A stretch of DNA of 64,000 bases from AP-15 sp963797115 (GCA_963797115.1 CAWCOH010000001.1:2728001-2792000); one strand, 5' to 3'. Counted from the first letter of the stretch, positions 15,881 through 26,704 are shown. The notes: generated by a model from the letters alone, not told the origin. Program-made: numbers and translations.

Positions 15881-16735
15881 CTACGCCACTTTCGCGACCT
15901 CTGCGGAGCGCCGGGCCAGCACGACCTTCTGCGCCGAGCGGCCGAGGAAGTCGGGGGCGCCGCCGCCTTCGGCGAGCACATCGAGAAACGCGTCGGGGTC
16001 GGTGATGCGCACACTGCCGAGCACATCGGCGCCGCGCCGTAGGAACGCATCGGGCAATAGCCCGACAGTCGGCCCCACAACCGTCACCCGGGCACTCGAT
16101 TTTCTGAGGGCCAAGAGGTCGTCTAACGTGTCGTTAACCAGTGTCGAACCGGTAATCAGCACGATGTCGGCCTCGGGGAGCACCGTGCGCGCCTCCTCCG
16201 CCGGGCGAAAGAACGGCAGCTCGTCGGCCTTCAGGGTCGCAGGGTTCTGCTCGAGCACAATGAACGGCTGACGGCGCTCCCTGAGCGCGCGCAGAAACGG
16301 CACAAATGCGCCGACGACGACGACCTTTTCGCCGGCACGGATCTCCGCCGCGTCAAAGGCGTCGACCCCTACGCGAAGCTGGGCTTCTGGGTGTGCCCGG
16401 CCGCGCCAGCAGGTATCGGCCAACGCATTCAGCGCTGCGATGCCTAGTCCGCGGCCGAGCCCGTTCAGGCCGAGCGCTTCGCGGGCGAGGGCGAATGCCG
16501 GGCAGCCGCGAAGCTTGCCGGGAGATCGCCCTCCCGCTACCACACTCGCACAGCAGAAGGTTTCGCGAACCGTCTCGATCGGCGTCGCGCAGGCACCGGC
16601 AATGGCGTTATCGAGCTTCACCCCGGTGAAGAAGACGCCGACCACCGCCCGCTCAACGGCGATGCGATCGCGCTCGGGACCGAGGATCTCGGCGATCGTC
16701 TCGAGAGTCTCTTGCAGTATCGGATTGTCCATCAT
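15881..16735 (-). CDS. DUF364/DUF4213 putative heavy-metal chelation protein
   Basis: The protein has about 284 residues from MMDNPILQETLETIAEILGP. The N-terminal half has GVFFTGVKLDNAIAGACATP and the conserved GLGRGLGIAALNAL. The C-terminal Rossmann-like half has KVVVVGAFVPFLRAL, EADIVLITGSTLVNDTLDDL and VTVVGPTVGLLPDAFLRRGA. Proteins of this class bind metal-related cofactors or chelators; the precise activity is unsettled. The amidase stop lies 14 bases upstream, so the two are probably co-transcribed. Confidence 0.85.
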   Translation of the reverse strand: MMDNPILQETLETIAEILGPERDRIAVERAVVGVFFTGVKLDNAIAGACATPIETVRETFCCASVVAGGRSPGKLRGCPAFALAREALGLNGLGRGLGIAALNALADTCWRGRAHPEAQLRVGVDAFDAAEIRAGEKVVVVGAFVPFLRALRERRQPFIVLEQNPATLKADELPFFRPAEEARTVLPEADIVLITGSTLVNDTLDDLLALRKSSARVTVVGPTVGLLPDAFLRRGADVLGSVRITDPDAFLDVLAEGGGAPDFLGRSAQKVVLARRSAEVAKVA

Positions 16736-16748
16736 CGGGCCTTTCCCG

Positions 16749-18155
16749 TCATGGGGTGAGCGGCGGCCGCCGTTCGGGTTGGGTGGTCTTGAAAGCGCGG
16801 GCGGCGCGCAGCACGCGATCATCGGCGTAGAGCGGGCCGACGATCTGCAGGCCGATCGGCAGACCGGCCTGGGTCAGCCCGCACGGGATGCTCGCCGCCG
16901 GCTGGCGGGTCATGTTGAACGGATAGCTGAACGGCGACCAGTCGATCCAATGCCGTTCGGCCGTCGGTTCGTTCAGATCCTGCCCGACCGGCAGTGCCGG
17001 GATCGGCATCGTCGGCGTCAGCAGCAAATCGTATTTCTGGTGGAACGCCGCCATCTGTTGGCCGAGCTCGGTGCGGACGAGGTCGGCACGGAGATAATCG
17101 ACCGCGCCGATCCGCTCGCCTTCGGCCGCTGTCGCGACCAGGCCAGGATCGACGAGCGCACGCTTGTCAACGGGATACGCGCCAAGGAGCGTGCCCGCAC
17201 CCGCTGCCCATAGCGTAAATAGCGCCTCGCGCGGTGACGGAAAGATTGCGTCGACCTCTTCGACGATAGCGCCGAGTGTCTCGAATTGCCGAGCCGCATC
17301 GGCAACCGCCTTAGTGATCTCAGGATCGACCTGGGCATGGCCGAGCGTCGGGCTGTAGGCGATCCGCCAGCCTCGCACCCCGTCTTCCAGGCCGTCGAGG
17401 TAATCCCTCTCTTGGGGCGGCAGAGCGTAGGAATCGCGATGATCGGGAGCGGACAGCACGGTCAGCATCAGCGCCGCATCCGCCACGGTCCGCGCCATCG
17501 GGCCAAGATGCGCCAGCAGACCCATCGCCGAAAGCGGATAGGCCGGCACCCGGCCGAAGCTCGGTTTCAGTCCGAAGACGCCGGTGAACGAGCACGGAAT
17601 GCGGATCGATCCGGCGCCGTCGCTGCCGAGATGCAGCGGCCCGATCCCGGCCGCGCACGCCGCGGCCGCACCGGCGCTGCTGCCCCCCGGGGTGCGCGCG
17701 AGATCCCACGGGTTGCGCGTGATCCCGGTCAAGGGGCTGTCGCCCAGCGCCTTCCAGCCGAATTCCGGGGTCGTGGTCTTGCCGAGGATCACGGCTCTAG
17801 CTTCACGCAGCCGTGCCGTCGCAGGAGCATCCTCCGACCAATCCTGGTTGGGATCAACGAGGCGCGACCCACGCAGGGTCGGAAAGCCGCGCATCAGCAT
17901 CAGATCCTTGATCGTCACCGGAACGCCGTCGAGCCGCCCGAGCTTGTCGCCACTCACCCAGCGTTGCTCCGACGCCCGCGCCGCGGCGAGCGCGCCGTCG
18001 CGGTCGACAATGCAGAAGGCGTTGATCTTGGGCTGTAGCGCATCGAGGCGATCGAGCAGGAAGTGCGTTACCTCGACCGGCGACAGTGCCCTCTTGCGAT
18101 AAAGATCGAGCAGCGAAACTGCCGAGAGGTAAGCAAGATCCTGGTCGCCACTCAT
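16749..18155 (-). CDS. Amidase (amidase signature family)
   Basis: The 468-residue protein from ATG 18155 carries the Ser-cisSer-Lys machinery. The lysine is in GVPVTIKDL, the glycine/serine-rich signature is ARTPGGSSAGAAAACAAG, and the nucleophile region is LGSDGAGSIRIPCSFTGVFG. Family members hydrolyse amides in the cytoplasm. No signal peptide is present. Two minus-strand genes follow (DUF364, VOC). A peptide-type ABC importer is divergent across a 106-base gap, so the amidase may act on an imported amide or peptide-like compound, which is inference. Confidence 0.92.
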   Translation of the reverse strand: MSGDQDLAYLSAVSLLDLYRKRALSPVEVTHFLLDRLDALQPKINAFCIVDRDGALAAARASEQRWVSGDKLGRLDGVPVTIKDLMLMRGFPTLRGSRLVDPNQDWSEDAPATARLREARAVILGKTTTPEFGWKALGDSPLTGITRNPWDLARTPGGSSAGAAAACAAGIGPLHLGSDGAGSIRIPCSFTGVFGLKPSFGRVPAYPLSAMGLLAHLGPMARTVADAALMLTVLSAPDHRDSYALPPQERDYLDGLEDGVRGWRIAYSPTLGHAQVDPEITKAVADAARQFETLGAIVEEVDAIFPSPREALFTLWAAGAGTLLGAYPVDKRALVDPGLVATAAEGERIGAVDYLRADLVRTELGQQMAAFHQKYDLLLTPTMPIPALPVGQDLNEPTAERHWIDWSPFSYPFNMTRQPAASIPCGLTQAGLPIGLQIVGPLYADDRVLRAARAFKTTQPERRPPLTP

Positions 18156-18261
18156 TGTCCTTCTGTTCTCCTTCCCCTGAGGGAGCAGTTTATGGCGCGG
18201 CTTTTGCAGTGTGAACCCGGATCGCGTAAGGTCAGCGCCATAAAAGATTCTCGGGAAACAG

Positions 18262-19860
18262 ATGATCGCTTGCGCTCGCATATTCCGATCGGCGGCCGCC
18301 GCGGTAGCGCTCGCTCTGGCGTTCGCCCCTGCTGGGGGCCGGGGCGAGACTGGCCCCAAGACCTTGCGCTTCATCCCGCAGGCCGACTTGCGCAGCATCG
18401 ATCCGATCTGGACGACGGCCTACGTGACCCGCAATTTCGGCTATCTGGTCTTCGACACGCTGTTCTCGCTCGACAAGGACTTCAAGCCGCAGCCGCAAAT
18501 GGTCGATCGCTGGACCGCCAGCGACGACAAGCTGACCTACAAGTTCACCTTGCGCGACGGCCTCAAGTGGCACGGCGGGCAGCCGGTTCGCGCCGCCGAT
18601 TGCGTCGCCTCTCTCGAACGCTGGGGTAAGCGGGACACGCTCGGCCAGAAGCTGATGGATGCCGTCGTAGAGATTACCGCGGTCGACGACAAAACCTTTA
18701 CGATAAAGCAGAAATTCCCGTTTCCGATGATCCTCGATGCGCTCGCCAAGCCCCCCAGCAATGTGCCGTTCATGATGCCCGAGCGGTTCGCCAAGACCGA
18801 CGCCTATCAGCAGGTCCCCGAAGCCATCGGCTCCGGCACCTTCAAATTCGTCAAGCAGGAGTGGGAGCCCGGCCATAGGGCCGTCTTCGTCAAGAACGTC
18901 GATTATGTGCCGCGCAAAGAACCGCCGAGCTTCGCCTCCGGCGGCAAGGTAGCAAAGGTCGATCGCGTCGAGTGGCTCTACATCCCCGACACGACGACCG
19001 CCGCCGCAGCGCTCAATGCCGGGGAGGCCGATTGGTACGAGCAGCCGCCGGCGGACCTTCTCCGCGTCTTTGCCGCCAACAAGGACATCACCGTCGCCAC
19101 CGTCGATCCCCTCGGCAATCACGGCACCTTGCGCTTCAACCACATTCACCCGCCTTTCAACAATCTGAAGCTGCGTGAGGCGGTGCCCAACCTTGTCGAT
19201 GAAAAAGACTATATGGCTGCAGCGGCCGGCGACCCAAAATACTGGAGGACCTGTTCGGCATTGTTCGGCTGCGGCACCCCGTTCGAGACAGAGGCTGGCG
19301 CCGACGCCTTGCTCAAGGGCCCGAACCTCGAGAAGGCAAAGCAACTGTTGCAGGAGTCGGGATACAAGGGCGAAAGGATCGTCCTGATCTCGGCAACCGA
19401 GCAACCTATCGTCCAAGGCCAGGCGCTGGTGACGCTGGACGCACTGCGCAAGGCGGGGCTCAACGTCGAACTGCAGGCCAATGACTGGGGAACGCTGATC
19501 ACCCGCCGGACCTCGAAGGAGCCGATCGACAAGGGTGGATGGAACACCTTCCATACCTGGCTCTCGGCACCGGATTTCTTTTCGCCGGCGGTCAACATTT
19601 TGATCCGAGGCAATGGCGATAAGGCGTGGTTCGGCTGGCCCACTGATCCCAAGATCGAGGCGCTGATCGGCGCCTGGTTCAAAGCGCCGGACCTTGCGGC
19701 GCAGAAGGAGCTCGCGGCCGACATTCAAGTCGAAGCCTATACGAACGAAATTCCGTATGTCCCAACCGGCCAGTTCGTCGTGCCGACCGCTTACCGCAAA
19801 AACCTCGACGGCATCATTGTCGCCCCGGTCGCGTTTTTGTGGAATGTTGAGAAGAAGTGA
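18262..19860 (+). CDS. ABC transporter substrate-binding protein, peptide/solute family 5
   Basis: A signal peptide (AAAAVALALAFAPAGGRGE) is followed by the family-5 SBP core: LRFIPQADLRSIDPIWTTAY, PQMVDRWTASDDKLTYKFTL, LRDGLKWHGGQPVRAADCVA and TLRFNHIHPPFNNLKLREAV. At 532 residues the length is normal. It is the periplasmic binding component of the importer encoded by the four genes that follow directly (gaps of 3-12 bases or overlaps). The ligand cannot be predicted; the adjacent amidase hints at an amide or oligopeptide. Confidence 0.94.
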   Translation: MIACARIFRSAAAAVALALAFAPAGGRGETGPKTLRFIPQADLRSIDPIWTTAYVTRNFGYLVFDTLFSLDKDFKPQPQMVDRWTASDDKLTYKFTLRDGLKWHGGQPVRAADCVASLERWGKRDTLGQKLMDAVVEITAVDDKTFTIKQKFPFPMILDALAKPPSNVPFMMPERFAKTDAYQQVPEAIGSGTFKFVKQEWEPGHRAVFVKNVDYVPRKEPPSFASGGKVAKVDRVEWLYIPDTTTAAAALNAGEADWYEQPPADLLRVFAANKDITVATVDPLGNHGTLRFNHIHPPFNNLKLREAVPNLVDEKDYMAAAAGDPKYWRTCSALFGCGTPFETEAGADALLKGPNLEKAKQLLQESGYKGERIVLISATEQPIVQGQALVTLDALRKAGLNVELQANDWGTLITRRTSKEPIDKGGWNTFHTWLSAPDFFSPAVNILIRGNGDKAWFGWPTDPKIEALIGAWFKAPDLAAQKELAADIQVEAYTNEIPYVPTGQFVVPTAYRKNLDGIIVAPVAFLWNVEKK

Positions 19861-19872
19861 AGGCGCAGCGAC

Positions 19873-20814
19873 GTGTTCGCCTACATTGTCAGACGGATTC
19901 TCGCGACGATCCCGGTCATGGCGGTCGTGGCCTTGTTCGTCTTCTCGCTCCTCCATCTGAGCCCCGGCGACCCTGCCGCCATCATCGCCGGCGACACCGC
20001 GACCGCGGATGACATTGCCCGGATCCGACAGAAGCTCGGGCTCGACCAAGCGCTCTACATCCAGTTCGCGACCTGGGTGTGGGGATTGCTGCACGGCGAC
20101 CTCGGCATCTCGATCTTCACCAACCTGCCGGTCTCCAAGCTGATCGCGCAGCGGGTCGAGCCGACCGCCACGCTGACGATCTCGACCTTGATCGTCGCGG
20201 TCATCACGGCGATCCCGATGGGCGTGGTGGCGGCCTGGAAGGCCGGCTCGTGGATCGACCGGGTGGTTATGATCTTTGCGGTGCTGGGATTCTCGGTGCC
20301 GGTATTCGTGCTGGCCTATCTGTTGATTTATGTTTTTGCGATTTCGACCGATCTCTTGCCGGTCCAAGGCTACGTCACGATCAGCGGCGGCTTGTGGCCG
20401 TTTCTGTCGCATATCATCATGCCGAGCCTTGCTCTCGGCATGGTCTTTGCCGCGCTGATCGCCCGTATGACCCGCGCCAGCATGCTCGACGTGCTCGCCC
20501 AGGACTACATCCGCACCGCTCAGGCCAAGGGCTTGGCGAACGACAAGGTGTTGATCGGCCACGCGCTGAAGAACGCTGCCGTGCCGATCGTAACGATCAT
20601 CGGGATCGGCGTGGCGGCGTTGATCTCCGGCGTTGTCGTGACCGAAACGGTATTCGCGATCCCCGGTTTGGGCAGGCTCACCGTCGACGCGATCCTGCGC
20701 CGCGACTACCCGATCATACAGGGCATCATCCTGGTCTTCTCGGCGGCCTACGTGCTGGTCAATCTGCTCGTCGACCTCAGCTACACCCTTCTCGATCCGC
20801 GTATCCGGTATTAG
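19873..20814 (+). CDS. ABC transporter permease, DppB type
   Basis: The GTG start at 19873 follows the SBP by 12 bases. MFAYIVRRILATIPVMAVVA and GDPAAIIAGDTATADDIARI are typical of DppB/OppB N-termini. The cytoplasmic EAA-like loop (RTAQAKGLANDKVLIGHALKN) couples to the ATPases. About six membrane spans fit 313 residues. Inner membrane. Confidence 0.94.
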   Translation: MFAYIVRRILATIPVMAVVALFVFSLLHLSPGDPAAIIAGDTATADDIARIRQKLGLDQALYIQFATWVWGLLHGDLGISIFTNLPVSKLIAQRVEPTATLTISTLIVAVITAIPMGVVAAWKAGSWIDRVVMIFAVLGFSVPVFVLAYLLIYVFAISTDLLPVQGYVTISGGLWPFLSHIIMPSLALGMVFAALIARMTRASMLDVLAQDYIRTAQAKGLANDKVLIGHALKNAAVPIVTIIGIGVAALISGVVVTETVFAIPGLGRLTVDAILRRDYPIIQGIILVFSAAYVLVNLLVDLSYTLLDPRIRY

Positions 20815-20817
20815 CTC

Positions 20818-21702
20818 GTGACCGTTGCGCAAACTGATCTCGCCCTTCTCGCCATTCCGGCGCCGCGCAAAGGCGGTCTCCGCACTTACGTCCGGCGCCA
20901 TCCGACCATCGTGATCGGCGGGGTGCTGCTCAGCCTGATGGCGCTTATGGCGATCTTTGCTCCCTATCTCGGCACAGTCGATCCGCAGGCGTTGTCGCCG
21001 ATCAAGCGATTGCGCTGGCCTTCGGCAGAGTACTGGTTCGGCACCGACATGCTCGGGCGCGATATTTACAGCCGCACGATCTACGGCGCACGGGTGTCGC
21101 TGACCGTCGGGATTAGCGTCGCGCTGCTGGCGAGCGGGATCGGGCTTGTCATCGGGCTCGTCACCGGCTTCAGCCGCTGGACCGATGCGATCGTTATGCG
21201 GATCATGGACGGGCTGATGTGGATCCCGGCGATCCTGATCGCGATCGCATTGATGGCGCTGACCCGCGCCAGCCTCGAGAACGTCATCTTCGCGATCACC
21301 GTCGCCGACGTGCCGCGCGTCACCCGCCTCGTCCGCGGCGTAGTCTTGAGCCTGCGCGAGCTGCCCTTCGTCGAAGCGGCGCATGCCAGCGGCACCAGCT
21401 TCTTCCGCATCCTGTGGCGACACATTCTGCCCAACACATTGCCGCCGCTCCTTGTCCAGGGCACCTTCGTCGCCGCCTCAGCGATGATCGTCGAGGCGAT
21501 CCTGTCGTTTCTCGGCGCCGGCACACCGCCCAACATCCCGAGCTGGGGCAACGTCATGGCCGAGGGGCGCAGCCTCTTTCAGGTCGCCTATTACATCGTT
21601 CTCTTCCCGGGCCTGTTTCTCTCGGTCACGGTGCTCGCCATCAACCTGCTCGGCGACGGGCTGCGCGACGCGCTCGACCCGCGGCTGGCGCGGCGGATGT
21701 AG
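20818..21702 (+). CDS. ABC transporter permease, DppC type
   Basis: The GTG start is 3 bases after the previous stop. It has the DppC architecture: a first span (IVIGGVLLSLMALMAIFAPY), the FGTDMLGRDIYSRTIYGARV motif, an EAA loop around EAAHASGTSFFRILWRHILP, and a C-terminal DGLRDALDPRLARRM. At 294 residues it is the partner of the DppB-like permease. Confidence 0.94.
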   Translation: MTVAQTDLALLAIPAPRKGGLRTYVRRHPTIVIGGVLLSLMALMAIFAPYLGTVDPQALSPIKRLRWPSAEYWFGTDMLGRDIYSRTIYGARVSLTVGISVALLASGIGLVIGLVTGFSRWTDAIVMRIMDGLMWIPAILIAIALMALTRASLENVIFAITVADVPRVTRLVRGVVLSLRELPFVEAAHASGTSFFRILWRHILPNTLPPLLVQGTFVAASAMIVEAILSFLGAGTPPNIPSWGNVMAEGRSLFQVAYYIVLFPGLFLSVTVLAINLLGDGLRDALDPRLARRM

Positions 21703-21705
21703 CGC

Positions 21706-22748
21706 GTGGCCGAGGCGGCCTATGTTGCCACCGTCCCCAGGGTGCCAGCCGCCAGGGCGGGGCCGATCCTCGAAGTCGCCGATCTCCGAACCTGGTTCTT
21801 CACCCGCGACGGCGTGGTGCGCGCCGTCGACGGTGTGTCGTTTCACGTCATTCCGGGCGAGACCCTGGCGATCGTCGGCGAAAGCGGTTGCGGCAAGAGC
21901 GTCACGGCACTCTCCATCCTGCGGCTGATCCCGTCGCCGCCCGGGCGGATCGTCTCCGGCTCGATCCGCTTCGCCGGGCGCGACCTCTTGGGCCTCTCCG
22001 AGGCCGAGATGCGTGAGGTCCGCGGCAACGACATCTCGATGATTTTTCAGGAGCCGATGACCTCGCTGAACCCGGTGCTGACGATCGGCCATCAGATCGC
22101 CGAGACCCTGACCTTGCATCAGGGGCTCGACCGCAGCAGAGCCCTCGTTCGGGCCGTCGACATGCTGCGCCTCGTCCACATTCCGGAGGCCGAGCGGCGG
22201 GTCGCCGAATATCCGCATCAGCTCTCCGGCGGCATGCGGCAGCGGGTGATGATCGCGATGGCCCTCGCCTGCAACCCGAAGCTCCTTATCGCCGACGAGC
22301 CGACAACCGCACTCGACGTGACGATCCAGGCGCAGATCCTCGATCTGATGCGCGAACTGAAGCAGAAGATCGACGCCGCGATCGTGCTGATCACACACGA
22401 CTTGGGGGTCGTCGCCGAGATGGCGCAGCGGGTTGTCGTCATGTATGCCGGCAGAAAGGCCGAGGAGGCGCCGGTTAAGGCACTCTTCCGCGGCCCGCTC
22501 CACCCCTATACTCGTGGCCTCCTCGCCTCGGTGCCGCGGCTCGGCGCCACGCTCGCAGTCGAGGAGGCGCCGAGACTGGCCGAGATCGCCGGGACGGTGC
22601 CGTCATTGAAGGAGGCTATCCCGGGCTGCCCGTTCGAGGCGCGCTGCTCGTTCGCGACCGAGATATGCCGTCGCGAGATGCCGTCCTTCGACGAGAAAGA
22701 ACCCGGCCATTTCGCCGCCTGCTTCCATGCCGACCGGGTGGCTGCGGC

Positions 22749-22752
<4 letters not shown>
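21706..22752 (+). CDS. ABC transporter ATP-binding protein, DppD type
   Basis: GTG start at 21706. Walker A is VGESGCGKSVTALSIL, the signature is YPHQLSGGMRQRVMIAMALA, and Walker B is LLIADEPTTALDVT. The C-terminal oligopeptide domain has CPFEARCSFATEIC with the cysteine spacing seen in DppD/OppD proteins, some of which carry an iron-sulfur cluster. Its TGA overlaps the next ATG (ATGA). Confidence 0.95.
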
Positions 22753-23765
<1,013 letters not shown>

Positions 23766-23990
23766 CCTTGGCACCCGGGTCGCCGGGAACCAAACCTCAG
23801 ATTGAATTGACGATCGCCCATTTTCACAGTCTAGCGCGAATCTGCAGCAAAATCTCTCCTTCCAGTTGAATATCTTGTTAAACCCGGTGCCGTATCTGCC
23901 GGCCGCAGTCGCGGTGATCGGCGAGGTCCGGTCGCGACTTGCCCCGAACTCGGCGCGAGCGTGAAACTTGCGGTGCAAATGAAGCAATTC

Positions 23991-24032
23991 AATGACCGTC
24001 ATTATGGCAAACGGTCATTGTGGCAAACGGTC
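23991..24032. repeat. Short inverted and direct repeats
   Basis: AATGACCGT (23991-23999) is perfectly inverted as ACGGTCATT (24011-24019). TGGCAAACGGTC occurs twice (24005-24016 and 24021-24032). The surrounding 23766-24105 region has no gene. Confidence 0.5.
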
Positions 24033-24105
24033 GGTATTTTGCCGGCTAGGGTGTATTCGGTCGGGGGTGCTGAGCGAGCGCCGCCATCCGAGCTTAGGCG
24101 GGTCT

Positions 24106-24215
24106 CGCGGTGGTCGAGCATATCAGCCCACCGCATCGCCGTCATGTATCTCGGCAAGATCGTCGAACTCGGTAACAAGGGCGCCCTCTTCACGCGCCCG
24201 CAGCCCCCTCTAAGG
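24106..24215 (+). pseudogene. Fragment duplicated from the DppF-type ATPase gene
   Basis: About 105 bp encode a diverged copy of the H-loop region: VVEHIS, HRIAVMYLGKIVEL, then RALFTRPQ-like sequence. It corresponds to 23406-23508 within the intact gene. Only this piece is present, and it abuts the 3' end of the GH64 gene, so it is a recombination scar. Confidence 0.85.
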
Positions 24216-25562
24216 CGGCGTTGAAATCGAGATCGACAGGGCCGTCGGATCCTGAACGGTGATGTAGCTGCTTTGCTCACATGTGTCGTCATATCCGAAC
24301 GAATAAGCCAAGCCATACAAGCCAAACTGGTGGAAAATTTGGGCGTATTTCGTGATCGGATCGTTAACGTAGAATTGCGACACCCGACACGCATCCAAGT
24401 TGGTGTTCACGAGCAGATTGGTGCGCACAAACGCGCCTCCGAGTTTGGCCGCCACCCCCCTGGCGAGGCACAAGATGAGCGCGTCCGTGGGTAGCGGGTC
24501 CGGTGCAATCTCGTTTTGGTAGACCGTAAGTGTATTCGGCTTCGGGAATTGGAACTTCGCGACGCCGTTTTCGCTGAAAATCAGGTTTCCGGCGATCTGC
24601 TGCGCGAGGTAACTGTGGACTTGGCCATTGTCCTGCGGGCAACTGTGCTTCACTGTCATCGTATGGCTTGCGTAATAAGTCCAGACCGAGTCGATGTAAG
24701 ATTGCAGTTGATTTGCTGGAAAGACACCCATTGCGATGCCGTGATACGGAGCCACCGCCCGCATCCTGGCATCATTGATGTCGAACAGGAGCAGACTGGT
24801 CCATGGCGCTCCAAGGTTGGCGTACGCATTCATGATGGTCGGGCGCTTATCCATGAAGCCAGCGTACTCAATGGTCGGTTGACCGTCGGTAGGGTTGTTG
24901 CCGTGAAGGGCCAGAAGCAGCGGCAGGCCGAACATATCGACCTGGGTCGTATTGCCGCCCATGGTCGTCACGCTCCCATCACCAGTCCAAGCGAGCTCGG
25001 CCCAGTCGAAGATCGTATTGAAATTATTATCATTCTCGGTGCTGCCCGTGCCGCACCAGCCGCATGGAGCGCTGGGTGCCGCGCCCTGCTGGCTGTTCGT
25101 TTGGACCAGCAGCCCATTGCCGAGCGAAAGATAAATGCGCAGGGCATCCAGTTTCGGCAACATCATCTGCGTGGTTGTACCGGTTCCGACGTTGAGCCCG
25201 AGCGAAATCGGCGCTGTTACCGGTATGGACGGTGTTATATTCACATTTCCCTGAAGATCTGTAACATAGGCCCAATCACCTGCTTGCAAAGAGTTTGAAC
25301 CTTTCGGCACAATTCCGACTATGTAGACGAATAATGCCGGGGCGGTGGTGACATTATTAGTGATGTCTAAGGGAATGATGTTTAGGCCTTCGTTGTTCTG
25401 CTCCGTGGGCTGGCCGAGCGCGAGGCTCGGAGCCCACATGGCGGCAAGAAAGGCCCCGCACGCCATAGCGCGCAGCAACGCCCACCGCAATCCGCTTCGG
25501 CGGCTACGCGCGGTGATTTTTTTCTCCGCTCCGGCGTACTGCGATGTCGCCCGGCTCTCCAT
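24210..25562 (-). CDS. Glycoside hydrolase family 64-type beta-1,3-glucanase, secreted
   Basis: The ATG at 25562 has a GGAGG site 4 bases upstream. A long basic leader ends in a signal core (GAFLAAMWAPSLALGQP). The mature domain has ALFVYIVGIVPKGSNSLQAG, LPKLDALRIYLSLGNGLLVQ, the FDWAELAW segment and NTTQVDMFGLPLLLALHGN. The last two carry the Glu and Asp at the catalytic positions of GH64 laminaripentaose-producing glucanases. YVNDPITKYAQIFHQFGLYG and a late AYSFGYDDTCEQSSYI also fit. At 450 residues the length is suitable for one domain plus leader. It probably attacks fungal or plant beta-1,3-glucan outside the cell. Confidence 0.85.
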   Translation of the reverse strand: MESRATSQYAGAEKKITARSRRSGLRWALLRAMACGAFLAAMWAPSLALGQPTEQNNEGLNIIPLDITNNVTTAPALFVYIVGIVPKGSNSLQAGDWAYVTDLQGNVNITPSIPVTAPISLGLNVGTGTTTQMMLPKLDALRIYLSLGNGLLVQTNSQQGAAPSAPCGWCGTGSTENDNNFNTIFDWAELAWTGDGSVTTMGGNTTQVDMFGLPLLLALHGNNPTDGQPTIEYAGFMDKRPTIMNAYANLGAPWTSLLLFDINDARMRAVAPYHGIAMGVFPANQLQSYIDSVWTYYASHTMTVKHSCPQDNGQVHSYLAQQIAGNLIFSENGVAKFQFPKPNTLTVYQNEIAPDPLPTDALILCLARGVAAKLGGAFVRTNLLVNTNLDACRVSQFYVNDPITKYAQIFHQFGLYGLAYSFGYDDTCEQSSYITVQDPTALSISISTPP

Positions 25563-25795
25563 GGTTCCTCCGTATTCCGCTGGTGCCTCGAACCCCGATG
25601 CCGCTGCGCGCAGTAAAGCAATCGCAATGACCCGGTAGACGTAGCCGTAATCCTGTCAAAGACGCGTCCAATCACCGGCGAAGCGAGTACCGGGTTCAGT
25701 GCGCCAGTCGATCTGTGAAGAGATCCCAGCCCACCGGCCTTACGCGGAAATGAAGAGAGGGAGTGGTTCCAAGGTTGGAGGCGCGCGCAGACGCT

Positions 25796-26284
25796 TCACA
25801 GATAGGCGATGCTGCGGCCTGCGAGGAGGACGAGTATCCAGCTGGCGAGCGACACGGCGGCGAAGGTCTGGGCGCCATCGAGCGGGGCACCGGCTTTAAG
25901 CGCTCTGCCGAAGCGCCAACGAAATACAGCTACATTGGCGAGGGCGAAAATCAGCACCGCCATCTTGAACTGGAAGGCCGGGTTGCGCACCAATGTCGAT
26001 GCTTCCGCCGACAGGAGCACAACGCCAGACGTCGCCTGAAACACAAGCCCGACGACCGCGATCGGAATGGCGGAATGCGAGACGATCGGGGCCTGGCGCG
26101 GGCCTCGCAATACCTGGATGTCGAAGGTGGCGATCGCGCCGACGACAAGTGCCGCACCCAGCACGTGCACGAGATTGGCGAGCGGATAGAGCCATCCCGT
26201 GCTGCGGGCCGCGTGGCCGAGGCCGGAATGCTCGAACGCCAACATCACGCCGCCGATCGCCTCGGGAGGCATGCCCGCGGGCAT
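25796..26284 (-). CDS. Four-helix membrane protein (DUF6644-like)
   Basis: The 162-residue protein has four clear spans: LYPLANLVHVLGAALVVGAI, IPIAVVGLVFQATSGVVLLS, FKMAVLIFALANVAVFRW and FAAVSLASWILVLLAGRS. A histidine in the first span (LVHVLG) is conserved in this type of small inner-membrane protein. The function is unknown. It overlaps the stop of the DUF6152-type gene by one base, so the two form one unit. Confidence 0.75.
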   Translation of the reverse strand: MPAGMPPEAIGGVMLAFEHSGLGHAARSTGWLYPLANLVHVLGAALVVGAIATFDIQVLRGPRQAPIVSHSAIPIAVVGLVFQATSGVVLLSAEASTLVRNPAFQFKMAVLIFALANVAVFRWRFGRALKAGAPLDGAQTFAAVSLASWILVLLAGRSIAYL

Positions 26285-26631
26285 CAGCGAAGTTCGACGG
26301 TCTTTCCCGCGACCGTGATCCGCTCGGCGCGCATTTCATGCTGATGGCGCGTCGACGGATAGCCCAGTACGACCACTGGAGTGCCCGGTTTCAGTATTGC
26401 TTCCGAAAGGCCGCGCGCCTGCATGCGGGAGAGCGGCGCCAAAATGGCCTCCCAGGTGGCTCCTTCGTATTTGAGCATGATGCGGGCGTGCGGGTCCGTC
26501 CAGCTGAGCGTCTCGACAGGGGCATTGATCGCAAAGGCTTTCGAGGCGTCATAGCTGCCCCAGCCGTGATGGGCGGAGGCTGCCCCAGCCAATAGAAGTA
26601 CCGCAAACGTGAAAAGGATGGTATGCTTCAT
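26284..26631 (-). CDS. DUF6152-type secreted protein
   Basis: The 115-residue product has a signal peptide (ILFTFAVLLLAGAASA) and the family hallmark HHGWGSYD directly after the cleavage site. LSWTDPHARIMLKYEGATWE and ILKPGTPVVVLGYPS follow. It is a periplasmic OB-like small protein of unknown function, commonly paired with a small membrane protein as here. Confidence 0.82.
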   Translation of the reverse strand: MKHTILFTFAVLLLAGAASAHHGWGSYDASKAFAINAPVETLSWTDPHARIMLKYEGATWEAILAPLSRMQARGLSEAILKPGTPVVVLGYPSTRHQHEMRAERITVAGKTVELR

Positions 26632-26704
26632 GGCAAGGTCTCGCGCGTGATCGCCGTGCTATTTCGTCCAACGGTCTTGCTGGTAACGCGCCGCTACAAC
26701 AGGC

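Noticed and set aside
18232..21423. A 1063-codon open frame on the minus strand
   Set aside because: It lies fully antisense to the peptide ABC genes, is rich in Arg/Asp/His/Gln without any domain pattern, and arises from GC-rich third positions of the opposite strand.
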